Below, in pieces: positions 1 to 10,599 of a stretch of 64,000 nt of DNA. The position numbers and the translations under genes were made by a program. The DNA lies in the NCBI RefSeq assembly GCF_000226095.1, contig NC_016475.1, forward strand, positions 1,364,001 through 1,428,000, in the 5' to 3' direction. Source of the stretch: Thermothelomyces thermophilus ATCC 42464. Lineage: Eukaryota > Ascomycota > Sordariomycetes > Sordariales > Chaetomiaceae. The notes below the pieces were generated by a model. The model did not search any database and had not been told where the DNA came from. It saw only the letters and a list, made by a program, of their open reading frames with translations. Numbering within the stretch: position 1 is the stretch's first letter; each line of letters starts with the position of its first letter.

Positions 1-258
1 GGGATCCGGCTCCTCCGTAGTGCCCGGAAGTCCGCCAACACCCCTTCCACACAGACCGAATTCCGGCTGGCATCCTGGACCGCAGTCCTCGTCCGTTCCA
101 CCGCACTCCCCCTTTTCAGTGCAACAGTTGCCGTACGACGACCCGAGACAGGAGTACCGGTTTCCGGGCCCGCATGTTCCGTCAGGGGACACCTCGAGTT
201 GTGCGAGCGCCAGCCTGAGGAGGCCCGGCGCCGCGAATGCCAAAGCTAGGAGACGCAT
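1..258 (-). CDS. Secreted chitin-binding (CBM18) protein, 5' part
   Basis: The reverse strand reads from an ATG at 258 without a stop to the window edge (86 codons), so only the N-terminus is present. Residues 1-20 look like a signal peptide: MRLL start, Leu/Ala-rich core, ALAQ at the likely cleavage site. Then comes one hevein-like chitin-binding module, about residues 27-72: DGTCGPGN, YSCLGSSYGNCC, GECGGTDEDCGPGCQ and FGLCG. The eight-cysteine spacing, the CC pair and the aromatic/Ser residues match ChtBD1/CBM18. In fungi such modules bind chitin or chito-oligosaccharides in secreted chitinases, chitin deacetylases or LysM/CBM18 lectins; the catalytic part, if any, lies outside the window. 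The module assignment is firm, the full protein identity unknown. Confidence 0.8.
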   Translation of the reverse strand, partial: MRLLALAFAAPGLLRLALAQLEVSPDGTCGPGNRYSCLGSSYGNCCTEKGECGGTDEDCGPGCQPEFGLCGRGVGGLPGTTEEPDP

Positions 259-1349
259 CGCTGCTTAGTCCGTTGCGCATGAATTGTTGCTCGAGAAACA
301 ACGAACGATGCCAGGGTTGAGCCGGTCATTTTTAAACACCTAATTATGGTTGATTCACGCGTCCCCCCTTCTATTGGCGTGACTTTGGAGAGTAGTCGTT
401 AGTGACTCCAACAACGCATTACGAAGGTCATAATCCAGGTAATCTGTTGGGTCAATCTATTTTGAGCTCTTCTAGGGACGAGCAACAGTGTCGATCACCA
501 GTCCCTGAAAATTTGCGAATCTCGCGATTGGGGGGCCAATATCCAGCTCGTCCATGGCTAATCGAATTTGCCGTTCCACGAGGTCCTCAATGAAACCACG
601 GGTTTGATTTTGACATCTCCGGCGGAATGTGTTTTAAACCCAACCCGAAAGGGTTTGAGGTTGCATTCCACCGGCACTTGGGAAGCACGGAGCTTGGAAG
701 CAGCCGAAGGGACAGATTGCGCAAGCAGAATGTACCTTACAACGAAAACGGGCCTCCTTCGGTGAAGCATCCCCAGCCACTCCAATAGGCTAATTTCCTT
801 TACGGATTACTTTTGCTCAGAATCCATCATTGAATGAAGAATAAAGAGAAGAAGGAAAAAAAAAGGGGGGTGGGTAGAGAGACTAGGGAAACCAAAACGG
901 AAGAAAGCAAAGACTAGAAGTCATGATCGAAAGAATTCCGAATCCTCCATACTGGGTACTGGGCTGAGCCAAGGGACTTTCATGGATTTTGCCACTTGAG
1001 TGCGCTTTTTGACTGTTCATGATCTCGCTATTCACCTTAGCTGGGTCCTCTCTACCTATAGAAGCTTAGTAAACATGGCGGTAGAGAAGGCTAAGATCAA
1101 CCAAGGGGAATTTTTCCATTTCGTTTTCACAATCGACCGAGAGAGTTGGTTGTGAGTGATGAGGGAGCACTATAATTGTGTATTTCTAATCCACAACATT
1201 CGGTCAGTGTGTTCTGTTAAACCAGCTTGCCATCAGATGGGTAACGGAGTGTGGAAAATAAGATCTGCGGTCAGTGGCCGAATGCCCGTCCCTTCACCGA
1301 GGTGAAGAACCATCCGCAAGTCCCCCCTGCACCGACGGCCCGTTGACAT
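259..1349. other. Intergenic, no gene seen
   Basis: Between the CBM18 gene (read leftwards) and the gene at 1350 (read rightwards), so it should hold both promoters. Short overlapping frames at 402-785 on both strands have no family signal and I do not call them. A purine-rich run (aaaaaaagggggg) lies near 860. I recognise no RNA gene or repeat. Confidence 0.5.
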
Positions 1350-2078
1350 ATGGGCCAGTTGGCTCGAGCTCTCTGGGCAGCCCAGCCTCTACGGATTAAT
1401 CCGTACATAGCATGCCGTTCCCAAATGCCCGGCCTGTCAGCGGATGAGGGAGACGAAGGGGCCCCACCACCCTCGCAGTCTCACTTCGCCAAGTTTGAGC
1501 ATTTCACACCCAACGAGGCAGCATCGTTTGACGACGAGTTCGCCCGCCTCGCCTCATCCCAACAGTGGGTTCCTGGTTCCCAAGAATACACCCGACAGCG
1601 CACCATCGCGATAAAGGAGGAACTCGAACTCCACTACTTCTCGCAGTCGCAACAGCTCGACGACATCAACGAAGAAGAAGAGCTCAGCGCCGAAGAGAAG
1701 ACGCTCAAGGGTTACCAAGCCCTATGCCGCGAGGTCGGCATTGATCCGAGCGACTCGATCGCCGAGTGCAAAAAACAGCTGAAGAATACGCTGGTCAACA
1801 TTGTTGACCTCATCGATGCGCGGCGGACGGGCAAACGAGTCAAGGTGTGGGACAGCTTTGAAGAATTCCGCGCCTATACCCTCCTAGACGAAAATAGGAT
1901 CGATATCCGCGAGGCAAAGAGGCCTCCAGGGTACCTTGCTTCGTTATTGCGGCGTCTGTCGGGGCCCCCATCACGCAAAAAACGCAACGTTCCTAAGGGT
2001 GGATGGGGGTTAAGGGTGGTGTCGGGCCGTATTACCAAAGCGTGCCGCTCACTGGAGCATTCGGCGGTCTTGCAATGA
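1350..2078 (+). CDS. Conserved fungal protein of unknown function
   Basis: Open frame of 242 codons. The first ATG is at 1350; a second at 1425 (MPGLSADEG) may be the true start because the first 25 residues look unlike the rest. Residues about 47-195 resemble a family I know as hypothetical proteins common in Sordariomycetes: a short acidic helix-rich region with QQWVPGSQEYTRQR, ELHYFSQ, LKGYQALCREVGI, CKKQLKNTLVNIVDLIDARR, VKVWDSFEEFRAYT and GYLASLLRRL. No catalytic motif, signal peptide or membrane segment is visible. The last 45 residues are basic and less convincing, so the true 3' end could involve an intron or an earlier stop. Function unknown. Confidence 0.65.
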   Translation: MGQLARALWAAQPLRINPYIACRSQMPGLSADEGDEGAPPPSQSHFAKFEHFTPNEAASFDDEFARLASSQQWVPGSQEYTRQRTIAIKEELELHYFSQSQQLDDINEEEELSAEEKTLKGYQALCREVGIDPSDSIAECKKQLKNTLVNIVDLIDARRTGKRVKVWDSFEEFRAYTLLDENRIDIREAKRPPGYLASLLRRLSGPPSRKKRNVPKGGWGLRVVSGRITKACRSLEHSAVLQ

Positions 2079-3267
2079 TAGCAGCGGCCCTCCACAAATT
2101 TCCCAGCTCAGTTTTTGTTTCTTGATCCTACTCTGTTGTCTGAACACCTGCGGCATGCGAACCGCTGGACGAGAAGGGGGCTGTTTAACCTAAGCAAAGG
2201 CCATAACCAAGGGATCCGATCTGGACAGCCGAGGAGAAATGAGGGAAAGCTAGAGTTGATTGTACGGTGAATGTAGGCGACAGAAGATAAAAACATAAAA
2301 TCAGCCCGCCGAGGGGCAGACGACGTCCACCGGTAGTCCAAGATCGTGCTTTCAGAGCTGCTTCGAGAGCCCAGCCATCCGGCTAGGGCAGGTACGGAGT
2401 ATTACAAGGATCATACCCAGCATCCCTGCTCTTGGTCGAGCCAGAAACGGCTTTGCGTTGAATCCCTGCCTTTGCTGGAGCCGGAAACGGCTCCTCGGAA
2501 TATTCTATTCCCACACCTCAAGATTTTCTCTAGGCAAAGCCGTGGATGGCTTGCTGCTCCACCAAGCATGATCAAGGCAGCATGCTACAAATCATCTTCT
2601 GCACATTTTCCGAGCGCAGACGAGATGCATTGGCCCTCCTATGGCCCTCCTATGTGAACGTCACGTGAAGCAAGCCTGAATGCCTGAAGAGCTACAATGC
2701 ACATCACCCCAACCGCACCTAAAATTCGGCCCAAAATTCAAAGACGCTAAAAGCTTCCGAAAGGCGAAGAGGGCAGTTCCAGACCCCAGCTCAACAACCA
2801 AACAAATACTCCGTATAAGGTACCACTTTCTTCACGCGCCCAACTACTCCCACTGCCAGACCATAGAAGTATGGAGTTAATTCTAAGAAGGCATTACACC
2901 CAACCGCTCAAGGCGAGCTTGGCCTGTTCCCACCCTCGGTCGCCGAATGCGCGGCAACGCTCACATGATGGAGGCATGTAAATGTGTAATCTGTGCACAT
3001 TTTGCGCGCCAAGGCCGCTGTTGGCCTCCACGCATCAACGATGCATCAATGGCCTGAGACTCTTCGCATTCATCGTCATTTCAGGACAGCCATGCCTCCT
3101 TGGAGCATGTCCGGTAAACCTTTAGGCCTATCACACCAAGTCTTTTCTCGAGAAGCAAGAGGTCATCACGCGGTCACCCTCGCTTGGCACCTGCACCCCG
3201 CAATCAGACCTCACAGCGGCAGCCAGAGCGAGGCTCTACTTCAACAGGGCGACATGTTCCAGAAAAA
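2079..3267. other. Intergenic, 5' region of MATE-like gene
   Basis: No gene recognised. It has a degenerate internal duplication near 2440-2500 (two copies of a segment containing GAAACGGCT) and two exact copies of the 9-mer TACGGAGTA or its complement (2393-2401 and 2807-2815). Frames in 2346-2880 have no family signal. Confidence 0.45.
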
Positions 3268-4878
3268 ATGGACACATCACAGCCCTCCATCTTCCAAAGG
3301 TTCCGGCGACGATATACCATGTTGCCAAAGGACGACATCATCGACAATATAGGACCCGTGGCGGCGCGACCCTCCCGCTATGGCGATGAAGATGACCCAA
3401 TTCGTCCCAAACGCCCCCTCTGGAGCTGGCACCGCGACCATTTTGGCGGCGCATTGCTGTTCAACGTCGCTGCCTTCATTCTGCCTGCCTTGTACGGCAC
3501 GCTTGCCAAGCTCTGGGTCGCCAACATTGATCGGTCCCTTGTCGTTACCACGGACGTCTATACGTATATCGGTATCGTCGCCGAGGTACTGAATGAGGGC
3601 CTGCCTCGCGCCGCGTGGGTCATTATCGGCGATAGCGCATCGAGGCCTTGGACGCAACGGCTTGGGCTGACGCATACCCTCATCCTATTTCAGTCTGTCC
3701 TCGGTCTCATCATGAGCATTGGCTTCCTCGCCGGCGCGGCCACCTTTGCCAAGGGCTTCGTTCCCATCGGGGTGCGCGATGCAAGCATCACCTACGTGCG
3801 CATCAGCGCCTTTTCAGCTCTCAGTTCCGCCATCGAGACGGCCGTGGCGGCAGCGACGCGGGCGCTCGACAAGCCAGACGTGCCACTGGTCATCAACACC
3901 ACCAAATTCGCCGTGAACATCATTCTGGATCTCCTGATCATATCCCGCTTCCACGTTGGCAGCTATCAGCCCACCATCAACATGCAGGCCGGGATCCAGC
4001 TCACCTGCAACATGACGGCCGCCTTCGTCGGGCTGGGATATTTCCTCTGGACAACAACGAGGTCCAGTCTGCACGATGACCATCCCGAGGAAGAGGACAA
4101 CGACGATCACACCGAGCCAACCAACACCCGCCCCAGCCTCCGCGCCCTCCTCGTCCTCCTCCGCCCGGGCCTGCTCACCCTCATCGAGTCCGCCGTCCGC
4201 AACGCTCTCTACCTCTGGCTGGTCACCACCATCGTCGCCCTCGGCTCAACCTACGCCACCGCCTGGGGTATCTTCAACACAATCCGCTGGGGCCTGGTCA
4301 TGGTGCCCGTGCAGGCGCTTGAGGCCGCGAGTCTCGCCTTTGTGGGCCACCGCTGGGGCGCATGGCGGCGCGAGATCGGAACGAACACGCTGAGGCCCGG
4401 CCGCGTTGCGTTCCGCACCGTTCTCCGCATCGTGAAGCCCGCGCTCCTCGCCGTGGGCATCGCGGTAGCGGTCGAGGTTCCGGTCGCCATCGCCCTCTCG
4501 CTCGGGGGCGCGAGGTCCTTTGCGCGGTATCTGAGCGATTCGGACGAGGTTGCCGAGGTCACCGCGTACATGTGGTGGACGATCGATTGGTGCTACGTAT
4601 TTTATGCGGCGTCGACGCAGCTGGCGAGCGTTGTGCTGGCGACGAGGCCGAAGTGGTATCTGTACCAGAGCCTGGCGAGTAATTTGCTGTATGTTCTGCC
4701 GTGGGCGATTGTGTGCCAGGTGGGGGATTTGGACGAGGGAAATGCGTGGACGTACCACAGTCTTGTTTTTGGTGGGAGTTTGGTGTTTAGTTTTGTGGAT
4801 ATCGTGGTCGTAGATGCGTTGTGGGTGTGGAGTTTGATGACGGGGAGGGCGAGGTTGGAGAGGTTCCGGGAGGGTTGA
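3268..4878 (+). CDS. MATE-like multispanning membrane transporter
   Basis: Intron-free frame of about 536 residues from ATG 3268. An in-frame ATG at 3184 adds 28 polar residues; I prefer 3268 for its A-rich context (aaaaaATGg). The protein has a polar N-terminus, then about a dozen hydrophobic segments in two halves split by an acidic loop ([13 protein letters not shown], about residue 275). Early residues such as [17 protein letters not shown] and [21 protein letters not shown] match fungal MATE-fold proteins annotated as cation-coupled multidrug efflux pumps. It should sit in the plasma or vacuolar membrane. Substrate and coupling ion cannot be read from sequence. It stands alone: the gene to the right is broken and the next intact one is on the other strand. 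Confidence 0.7.
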   Translation: MDTSQPSIFQRFRRRYTMLPKDDIIDNIGPVAARPSRYGDEDDPIRPKRPLWSWHRDHFGGALLFNVAAFILPALYGTLAKLWVANIDRSLVVTTDVYTYIGIVAEVLNEGLPRAAWVIIGDSASRPWTQRLGLTHTLILFQSVLGLIMSIGFLAGAATFAKGFVPIGVRDASITYVRISAFSALSSAIETAVAAATRALDKPDVPLVINTTKFAVNIILDLLIISRFHVGSYQPTINMQAGIQLTCNMTAAFVGLGYFLWTTTRSSLHDDHPEEEDNDDHTEPTNTRPSLRALLVLLRPGLLTLIESAVRNALYLWLVTTIVALGSTYATAWGIFNTIRWGLVMVPVQALEAASLAFVGHRWGAWRREIGTNTLRPGRVAFRTVLRIVKPALLAVGIAVAVEVPVAIALSLGGARSFARYLSDSDEVAEVTAYMWWTIDWCYVFYAASTQLASVVLATRPKWYLYQSLASNLLYVLPWAIVCQVGDLDEGNAWTYHSLVFGGSLVFSFVDIVVVDALWVWSLMTGRARLERFREG

Positions 4879-5103
4879 GCTCTTTGCGCTGGGGTATACC
4901 ATCTAATTACTTCATCATGATGGGGCATGCCGTTTTCCCGGACATCATTGACGGGGAAGACGGATGGCATGAGAAGGTGGAAGAGAGATTCGCAAAGGGT
5001 GAGTTTCCGTTAAAGAGGAATGGGCATCCCTTACACCAAGCAAAGTTCGTGGGGACCGCGAGATCTAAGTCTCCGCTCCCTTCTACCTTTTCGACGGAGG
5101 AGA

Positions 5104-5749
5104 GAGCCAATAATCACAGACTTTGGAGACGCGCAACTCGGAGATCCACCCTTCTGTGAAGAGGTGACGGCTGACGTTTACCGAGCCCCCGAGATCATGC
5201 TGGGAATCGCCTAGGACGAGAAGATTGACGTCTGGGCACTCGGGCTCATGGTACAACAGGACAATACAAGGTTGTTGTATCTACCTGTTTGCTAATCTCA
5301 AAGCAGACGTGGCATCTATTCCAAGGGGAGAGTCTCTTCAAGACGTGCTTGCCCAGCCGCGAAGAGTCCAGTCCTGCCCAGCTCGCCAGAATGATTGCCC
5401 TTCTGGGGCGGCGAAACAGAGCGGTTCTTTGAGAAAGATGGTCAGCAACGAGACATAATAAACAGAAGGCCTTTACTGTTAAGCTCGGAAAGAGGGCTAA
5501 CGTGAAGACGCATTGACAGGCACGTTCAAGCATCCCGAGTTGGTGACCGAAGCCAGCCTTGAGGAAGAGGAGCGAATCTTCGAAGGAGAAGAGAAGGCGC
5601 AGTTCTTGGCCTTCATAAGGAAAACGCTCCAATGGCGGCCCGAATACAGGGTGTCTGCTAATTACAGAGCTGCGCAAGGACCCGTGGTTGCGGAGATCGA
5701 CCGCGAAAATCAAAAGGTTCCGAAAATAACTCGCACTCCTGTTCTCTAA
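5104..5749 (+). pseudogene. Decayed SRPK-like protein kinase, C-lobe only
   Basis: From 5104 the frame gives the activation segment IITDFGDAQLG, then TADVYRAPEIMLGIA, typical of SR-protein kinases in filamentous fungi. A TAG at 5212-5214 stands where Trp is expected; the same frame then continues DEKIDVWALGLM. A plausible intron (5251-5306, GT..AG with GCTAATC) leads to TWHLFQGESLFKTCLPS and RMIALLG. Near 5410 the frame is lost: FFEKDG resumes in another frame, then an intron-like 5440-5519 leads to TFKHPELVTEASLEEEE and IRKTLQWRPEYR, ending at 5749. No glycine loop, catalytic Lys or HRD motif was found upstream. One nonsense codon, one frameshift and a missing N-lobe make this a relic. Confidence 0.7.
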
Positions 5750-5925
5750 CCATGGCTTTCAAGTCGCCGCACGATCCGAGCTGAGCTGTTCCGCAGAGGT
5801 GGCAAGTGTGTCTCGACTAATGATGGCGTACAGTATCTTGAACTGCATTGGCAGAGGGGCACTAATTATTATGCGATATCGATTTCGATTCATGACTTTA
5901 TGCTTGCTTAGAAAACAGCCTGCTG

Positions 5926-5934
<9 letters not shown>

Positions 5935-5960
<26 letters not shown>
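5935..5960. repeat. CT microsatellite
   Basis: An almost pure CT dinucleotide run with one TTT interruption, in the short space between the kinase relic and the 3' end of the dioxygenase gene. Confidence 0.85.
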
Positions 5961-6025
5961 ATGATGTTCCTCCGCACACTTAGCTCCCTACTCAAGCACT
6001 TCTTCTCTTTTGGTCCCTGGGCTTC

Positions 6026-7413
6026 TCATGCGGGAGCAGCCGCAGCCGCAGCCGCAGCCGCCTCCGCCTTTAGGGCCTCCCTCCGGCTGGTGCTGGCGGG
6101 GTCAAAGTAGGGGCGCTCGCCCAGGCTGACGGCGCGGCTGCCCCTGCGCTCGCCGAGGCCGTCCTCGAAGGCGTAGTCGGGCGTGGCGGCGTGGTAGACG
6201 CTCCGGTTGTCCCAGATGGCCACGTCGTTGACCTGCTTCCACCTGTAGCGGACCTGCAGGTCGTGGTTCTCGACGACGAGCTGGACGAACCACTGCAGGA
6301 AGTGCCGGCTCTCCTCCTCGGACAGGCCGTGGATGCGCTGGACGTGGTGGCCGACGGCGAAGACGGACTTCCAGCCCGTCACCGGGTTCGTCCGCACGAC
6401 CGGGTGCACCGCGTCCAGCGAGTCGCCCACGTTCTCGGGCGCGCCCCGCTCGGCCGTGTAGATGGAGAAGTTGTTGCGCTTGGCCGTCTCGTTGAAGAGC
6501 GGCTGCGCGTAGTGCGCCGTCAGCGTGTCGAGGAAGCGCCGCAGCGTCGGCGAGATGCGGTCGTACAGCTCGTAGCCGGAAGCCCAGAGGGTGTCTTGGG
6601 TGGAGGGGAAGGAGGAACGTCAGCGACCGTCCGCTCCCGGACTTGGTTTGGTTCCGGTATGATAGGGGAAGCGGGGAGGGGAACGAAAGGAGAGGCCGAG
6701 GATATATGTTACTCACCACCGCCAGTCTTAGGCAGCTGGGTCAGCCGCAGCAGGGCGTAGTCGCTGGGGACGGGCTCGAACGTGATGTCGGAATGCCACT
6801 GGTTCTTGCCACTCTGGCGGTACTTGCCGCCGCCGAGGAAGCCCTGGAAGCGGTCGGAGTACAGTTTCTTGGCCTGCTCCGACGAGATGACGCTAATCTG
6901 GTCGTCCTTGGTGCCGTGCTCGCGGGCCGAGTTGCTGACGGGGTGGATGTGCAGGCCCGACGTTGGCGGCTTGCCCGACAGCTTGCCAAGCCGGTCGACA
7001 AGCTCCTTTTGCAGGTCGTCCGTCAGGTTGTCCTGCTTGCGGAAGAACACCACGCCGCGTTGCGAGACTGCACGTCGAGTTAGCAGAAGCCCGAATCACT
7101 GTGGGTTGGCGTTGGGTGGAAAGGGTGACGGACTCGTGATGGCCAGATCCCTAAGCAGTTCATCCGAGTTGGGAGCTCGCAGGAGCTCAACGAGATCGAC
7201 GTTCACGTACTCCCGCGCAATGACAGGAGTCACATCGAAGTATTCAAGGTGGTCCAGAGCGCCGCTGAGCTTCAGTGGCTCCCGGTGACCTTCCAGTCTC
7301 TCTGGGAGAACCTCTTCGGGACCACTGACAGTCTCCGCAGGCTTGACGGGGACAACCTTTTGTTTGATGTCCTCCACTGTCTGCTGAACAGTCTCAACCG
7401 CAGAAGGTGCCAT
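6026..7413 (-). CDS. TauD/TfdA-type 2-oxoglutarate dioxygenase
   Basis: Three exons on the reverse strand: 7413-7134, 7067-6717 and 6594-6026 (1,200 nt, 399 residues). Splice sites were chosen to restore family sequence: LAIT/ISQRGVVFFRKQ across intron 1 (donor GTCCGT is weak) and LPKTGG/DTLWASGYELYD across intron 2 (GTGAGT). The Fe(II) facial triad is visible as HSD in NQWHSDITFEP and the distal His in NRSVYHAATPDY; the 2-oxoglutarate-binding Arg is probably in RRGSRAVSLGERPYF. The family hydroxylates sulfonates, sulfate esters or related substrates at the carbon next to the heteroatom, releasing sulfite or sulfate. Fungal members near this length are annotated alpha-ketoglutarate-dependent sulfonate dioxygenases (JLP1/TauD). 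The C-terminus is an alanine run encoded by GCNs around 6034-6065. The exact substrate is unknown. Confidence 0.85.
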
Positions 7414-10168
7414 TGTGACTGGGTAATGTGGAATATGAGGGTTTTGTGTCTCAACCAGCTGCAACGATACACTTTGTTTGTGGTTAGAAGATTGTTGATG
7501 GACAGTGACATGAAGTAGGAGGTTTGGTGAACTTGCCAAACGACATTTATGAATTATAGGAGACAGTTCCCGAACCTTAGCGTTCGGTTTCGGTTCTCTC
7601 CACGTTTCCCCCGCGCCGTTGCGCCATCTCACGAGACCTCCGACATTTCCATTTTTGATCACATCCCGCGCCCTCTGTGACTTGATGGTGATTTAAGGAC
7701 AATGGTGGAACATGGCCGTTGTCTGACGTGCGAGGTCGAGTCCTTGCGAAGCAGCGTGCCGACTTTCTGATATGGGCGTGCGTTATCTCCTCCACGCGGG
7801 AGCCATATGCCGGCTTGCCGGATTGAAACGAAGAATACGCGATACGCCCGTGAAGGGGTGTCATGCACTGCCCGATACCGCAGTTTGCTGGTGTGGTGTG
7901 ATCTTAGCGGGAATCGCGACTTTGACTCGAGCCTGCCAAGGTCCGTTATCTCCGGGTATAAACGCGGAGTTGGAGAAATCCATGCAAAGGTAATGTAGGT
8001 AACGATTATAGCATCGCAATCACTCGTTATGCCGCGTGGAAGTCGTGAAGGGCAGCTGTGCCAAGTTTCCTCCCGCTAGTCGACACGGCCACTCGAACTT
8101 TAATTATGACATATTAGCCACTGTCATGCGTGCAAGGAAGCAACAAGCGATAGTACTTGAATTTCTATAACATAATATGACCTTTTCACAAGCTGCGGAG
8201 GCGGAGGCGGTTCGCGATGCGGAGCTGTGATTGCTAGGCGCTCATGTTTTTGACACAGCAGGTCATCTCGGCCACGCCCTGCGATGACCGAAATCGCAAA
8301 CATCTGTCCGCTGTAGTCCGGGTACGACAACGACATTGCGCAAAGCGGGCAGCCTTGAACGTTAGAAGTCTGAGGTTCTGTATCAAGTCAACAATCCTAA
8401 GTTTGTCGAATAATTACATTCCTCCAGTCACCCTTCAAGCACACCTTTTACTTCAGCCGGCCTCTATGGGTAGGAGGCCGTTCTCTGTAGGCCCGAGGAT
8501 GACAGCGACACCATGCATCCCGAGAATATGATTTGTTGTTGATCTTTGGCGACTGACCTAAAGTGCCGAAACTACCAGTGATGCATGAACCCGCGGGAAG
8601 TGGTTTGGCTCTAAATCTTGATGAAGTTATCTTCTCTAGGGTGAGCCGCAACGAGTCCTCTTATACGAGACAAAGCTCTTTGTAGGGTGCCAATAAGTTT
8701 CAGGTTGATGACATCCTCGAGTGACCGCACCTTTCTTACATTGAGGCTCTGACACCCTTCGTCGAGGCTGGCATTCAGTTCCATCCCGATCAGGGACGTC
8801 AGCTTTGAGGAATCGCCATGTAGGTGACGCGACCTCAGTATGGCCCACATAAACGGCAACCAGATTGTCGGACCAGTCGCCAAGTGATAGATTTCTCGTA
8901 ATCGACTAGGGAGGGGTTCTTGCGGCCAGGGCAACCGAGAGAGCTGCTGCATTGTCAACCGGCTCGGTAATGGGCTCGATCAAGGCAGAGCCTCCGGGTT
9001 CGGGTAGAGTGCCGTTGTGGGGAAAAGGGGCCGATCGTCGGCTTGATCGTGCATCTTAGAGCCGCTCGAGTAACGCTTCGGTTTCGGTGCCGATCCCCGG
9101 CGGTGCGTACCCTGCAGTAATTGACGCCATCAGCCGGGCCGGAGAACAAGCCGGAGGGTCTCCATGAGCAACTATCAGCTATTGGGGAGATTGGATTGGG
9201 CAGGTCAAGGGACGTGCCTGGCGCAAAGACACCCACCAAGTTGGCACCCTTCGAATCATGGCAGTCAAGAACCCCACGGCATCGGCTATTTCCCACCCTT
9301 TGCTAATAAGACGCTGCAGGCTCATGAGCTCGTCCCGTTGCAAGAGCGCCCGCAAACCTTTTGCGTTGACAGTGCGGCTGCAGTTGCGCACATCGCACCC
9401 GAGGCTACGGACCAGCTTGCAATAACTACATCCGTGAGATTGATCGTATCGACGCTCGACGCAATTTATAAAATGTGAATATGGGGTTGAGAAGCGGCAG
9501 TGGGGGCGAGGAGTGAGTGCGGGGAAAGAAGCGGAACTCAAGCAGGCAACTCGGCCCGAGACAGAACCCCCACTGGGCTGTTCTCCAGGCTGCTGCTGCG
9601 GGGTGTACGGGGATGTCGGGCAGCAACTGCCTTGGCTTAGTCCCGTTCTTCGATGCCAGTGAAGAAAACCATGAAGTACTTACCGGACTACGCGCTGGGT
9701 ACGGCTGCAATGGGTTCAGCCCTCGCCACCGAGCAACAACATATCTCTGTGACCGGTCTTCCAATACTGGGCATTTTGTTGTAAGTCCGGAAACAGCCCG
9801 GTTTTCGTGGTAATCTGCGGCCCAGTCGGCGTGCGACTCGAGGGTGCCTACATCACCGTTCGTTACAAGCAAGCCCTGCTGCTGTGGCCGCCAAAACGCC
9901 AAGTCCCCTCTGGCGGCAGAAGCCAGCGGCCGCACCACTCCCCCCTCCCCCCCCCCCAAAAAAAATGCCGGCCAGATAGTTATTAGAGCTAGCAAGAAGC
10001 TCAACACCTAATAATTTAGCCCACCCCCTATACACGTACAATGCATATAGAAAGGTATATACTTTAAGATACATAGATTTGAACTATACCACCCGGTTGA
10101 TAATGCAGATAATATATATAGAGATATTAATAGAAAACGTAGTTTTTCGGACTTTTGAATGTCTCTCC
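7414..10168. other. Intergenic, approach to repeat block
   Basis: No gene I can support. Frames at 7659-8000, 8124-8958 and 9121-10007 overlap on both strands and lack family signals. Composition is ordinary until about 9,900, then a C-run followed by an A-run (about 9944-9965), then AT-rich sequence leading to the Copia target site. The first part should hold the dioxygenase promoter. Confidence 0.45.
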
Positions 10169-10173
10169 TAAAC

Positions 10174-10386
10174 TATCACAAGCTAGGGAGCTTCTAGAGC
10201 TCTAGCCACAAGCAATACAAGCTACCTTACAAGCTCGTAGATACACAGATCATCTTTCTTTTATCTATTTATATTGCTCTTTCCCTCCTTTATAGATAGT
10301 TTAACAAGGCACTCTTTCTATTCCTTCCTTGCCACTACTCTTAATACCTCCTAAATACTTATTCGAGCTTATAACTATGTTCGGTA
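10174..10386 (+). repeat. Copia 5' LTR
   Basis: Starts TATCACAAGC and ends TTCGGTA, which I read as RIP products of a TG...CA terminus. It aligns end to end with 24640-24852 at the same length; nearly all differences I saw are C/T or G/A. Flanked on the left by TAAAC. Confidence 0.88.
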
Positions 10387-10599
10387 GTTATAAGCCTAAT
10401 ACCTTAATTACTCCTCTGTTAAACTAGCATTAAATTAACTAATTAAGAGCTTACTCCTTTATAAATATATATACTCTGCTCTTACTATTACTCTATAACG
10501 CGTTTAACTATAACTAAGTCCTTAAACGAGTACTTTATATACCTTACTAATGCTAGTAGCTAGCCTTCTTAGTATAGTACTCCCGAGTTAAAGGTTAGA

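Noticed and set aside
8611-10007. Reverse-strand frames of 115 and 193 codons before the repeat block
   Set aside because: They cross homopolymer runs and have no family signal; opposite frames are equally long.
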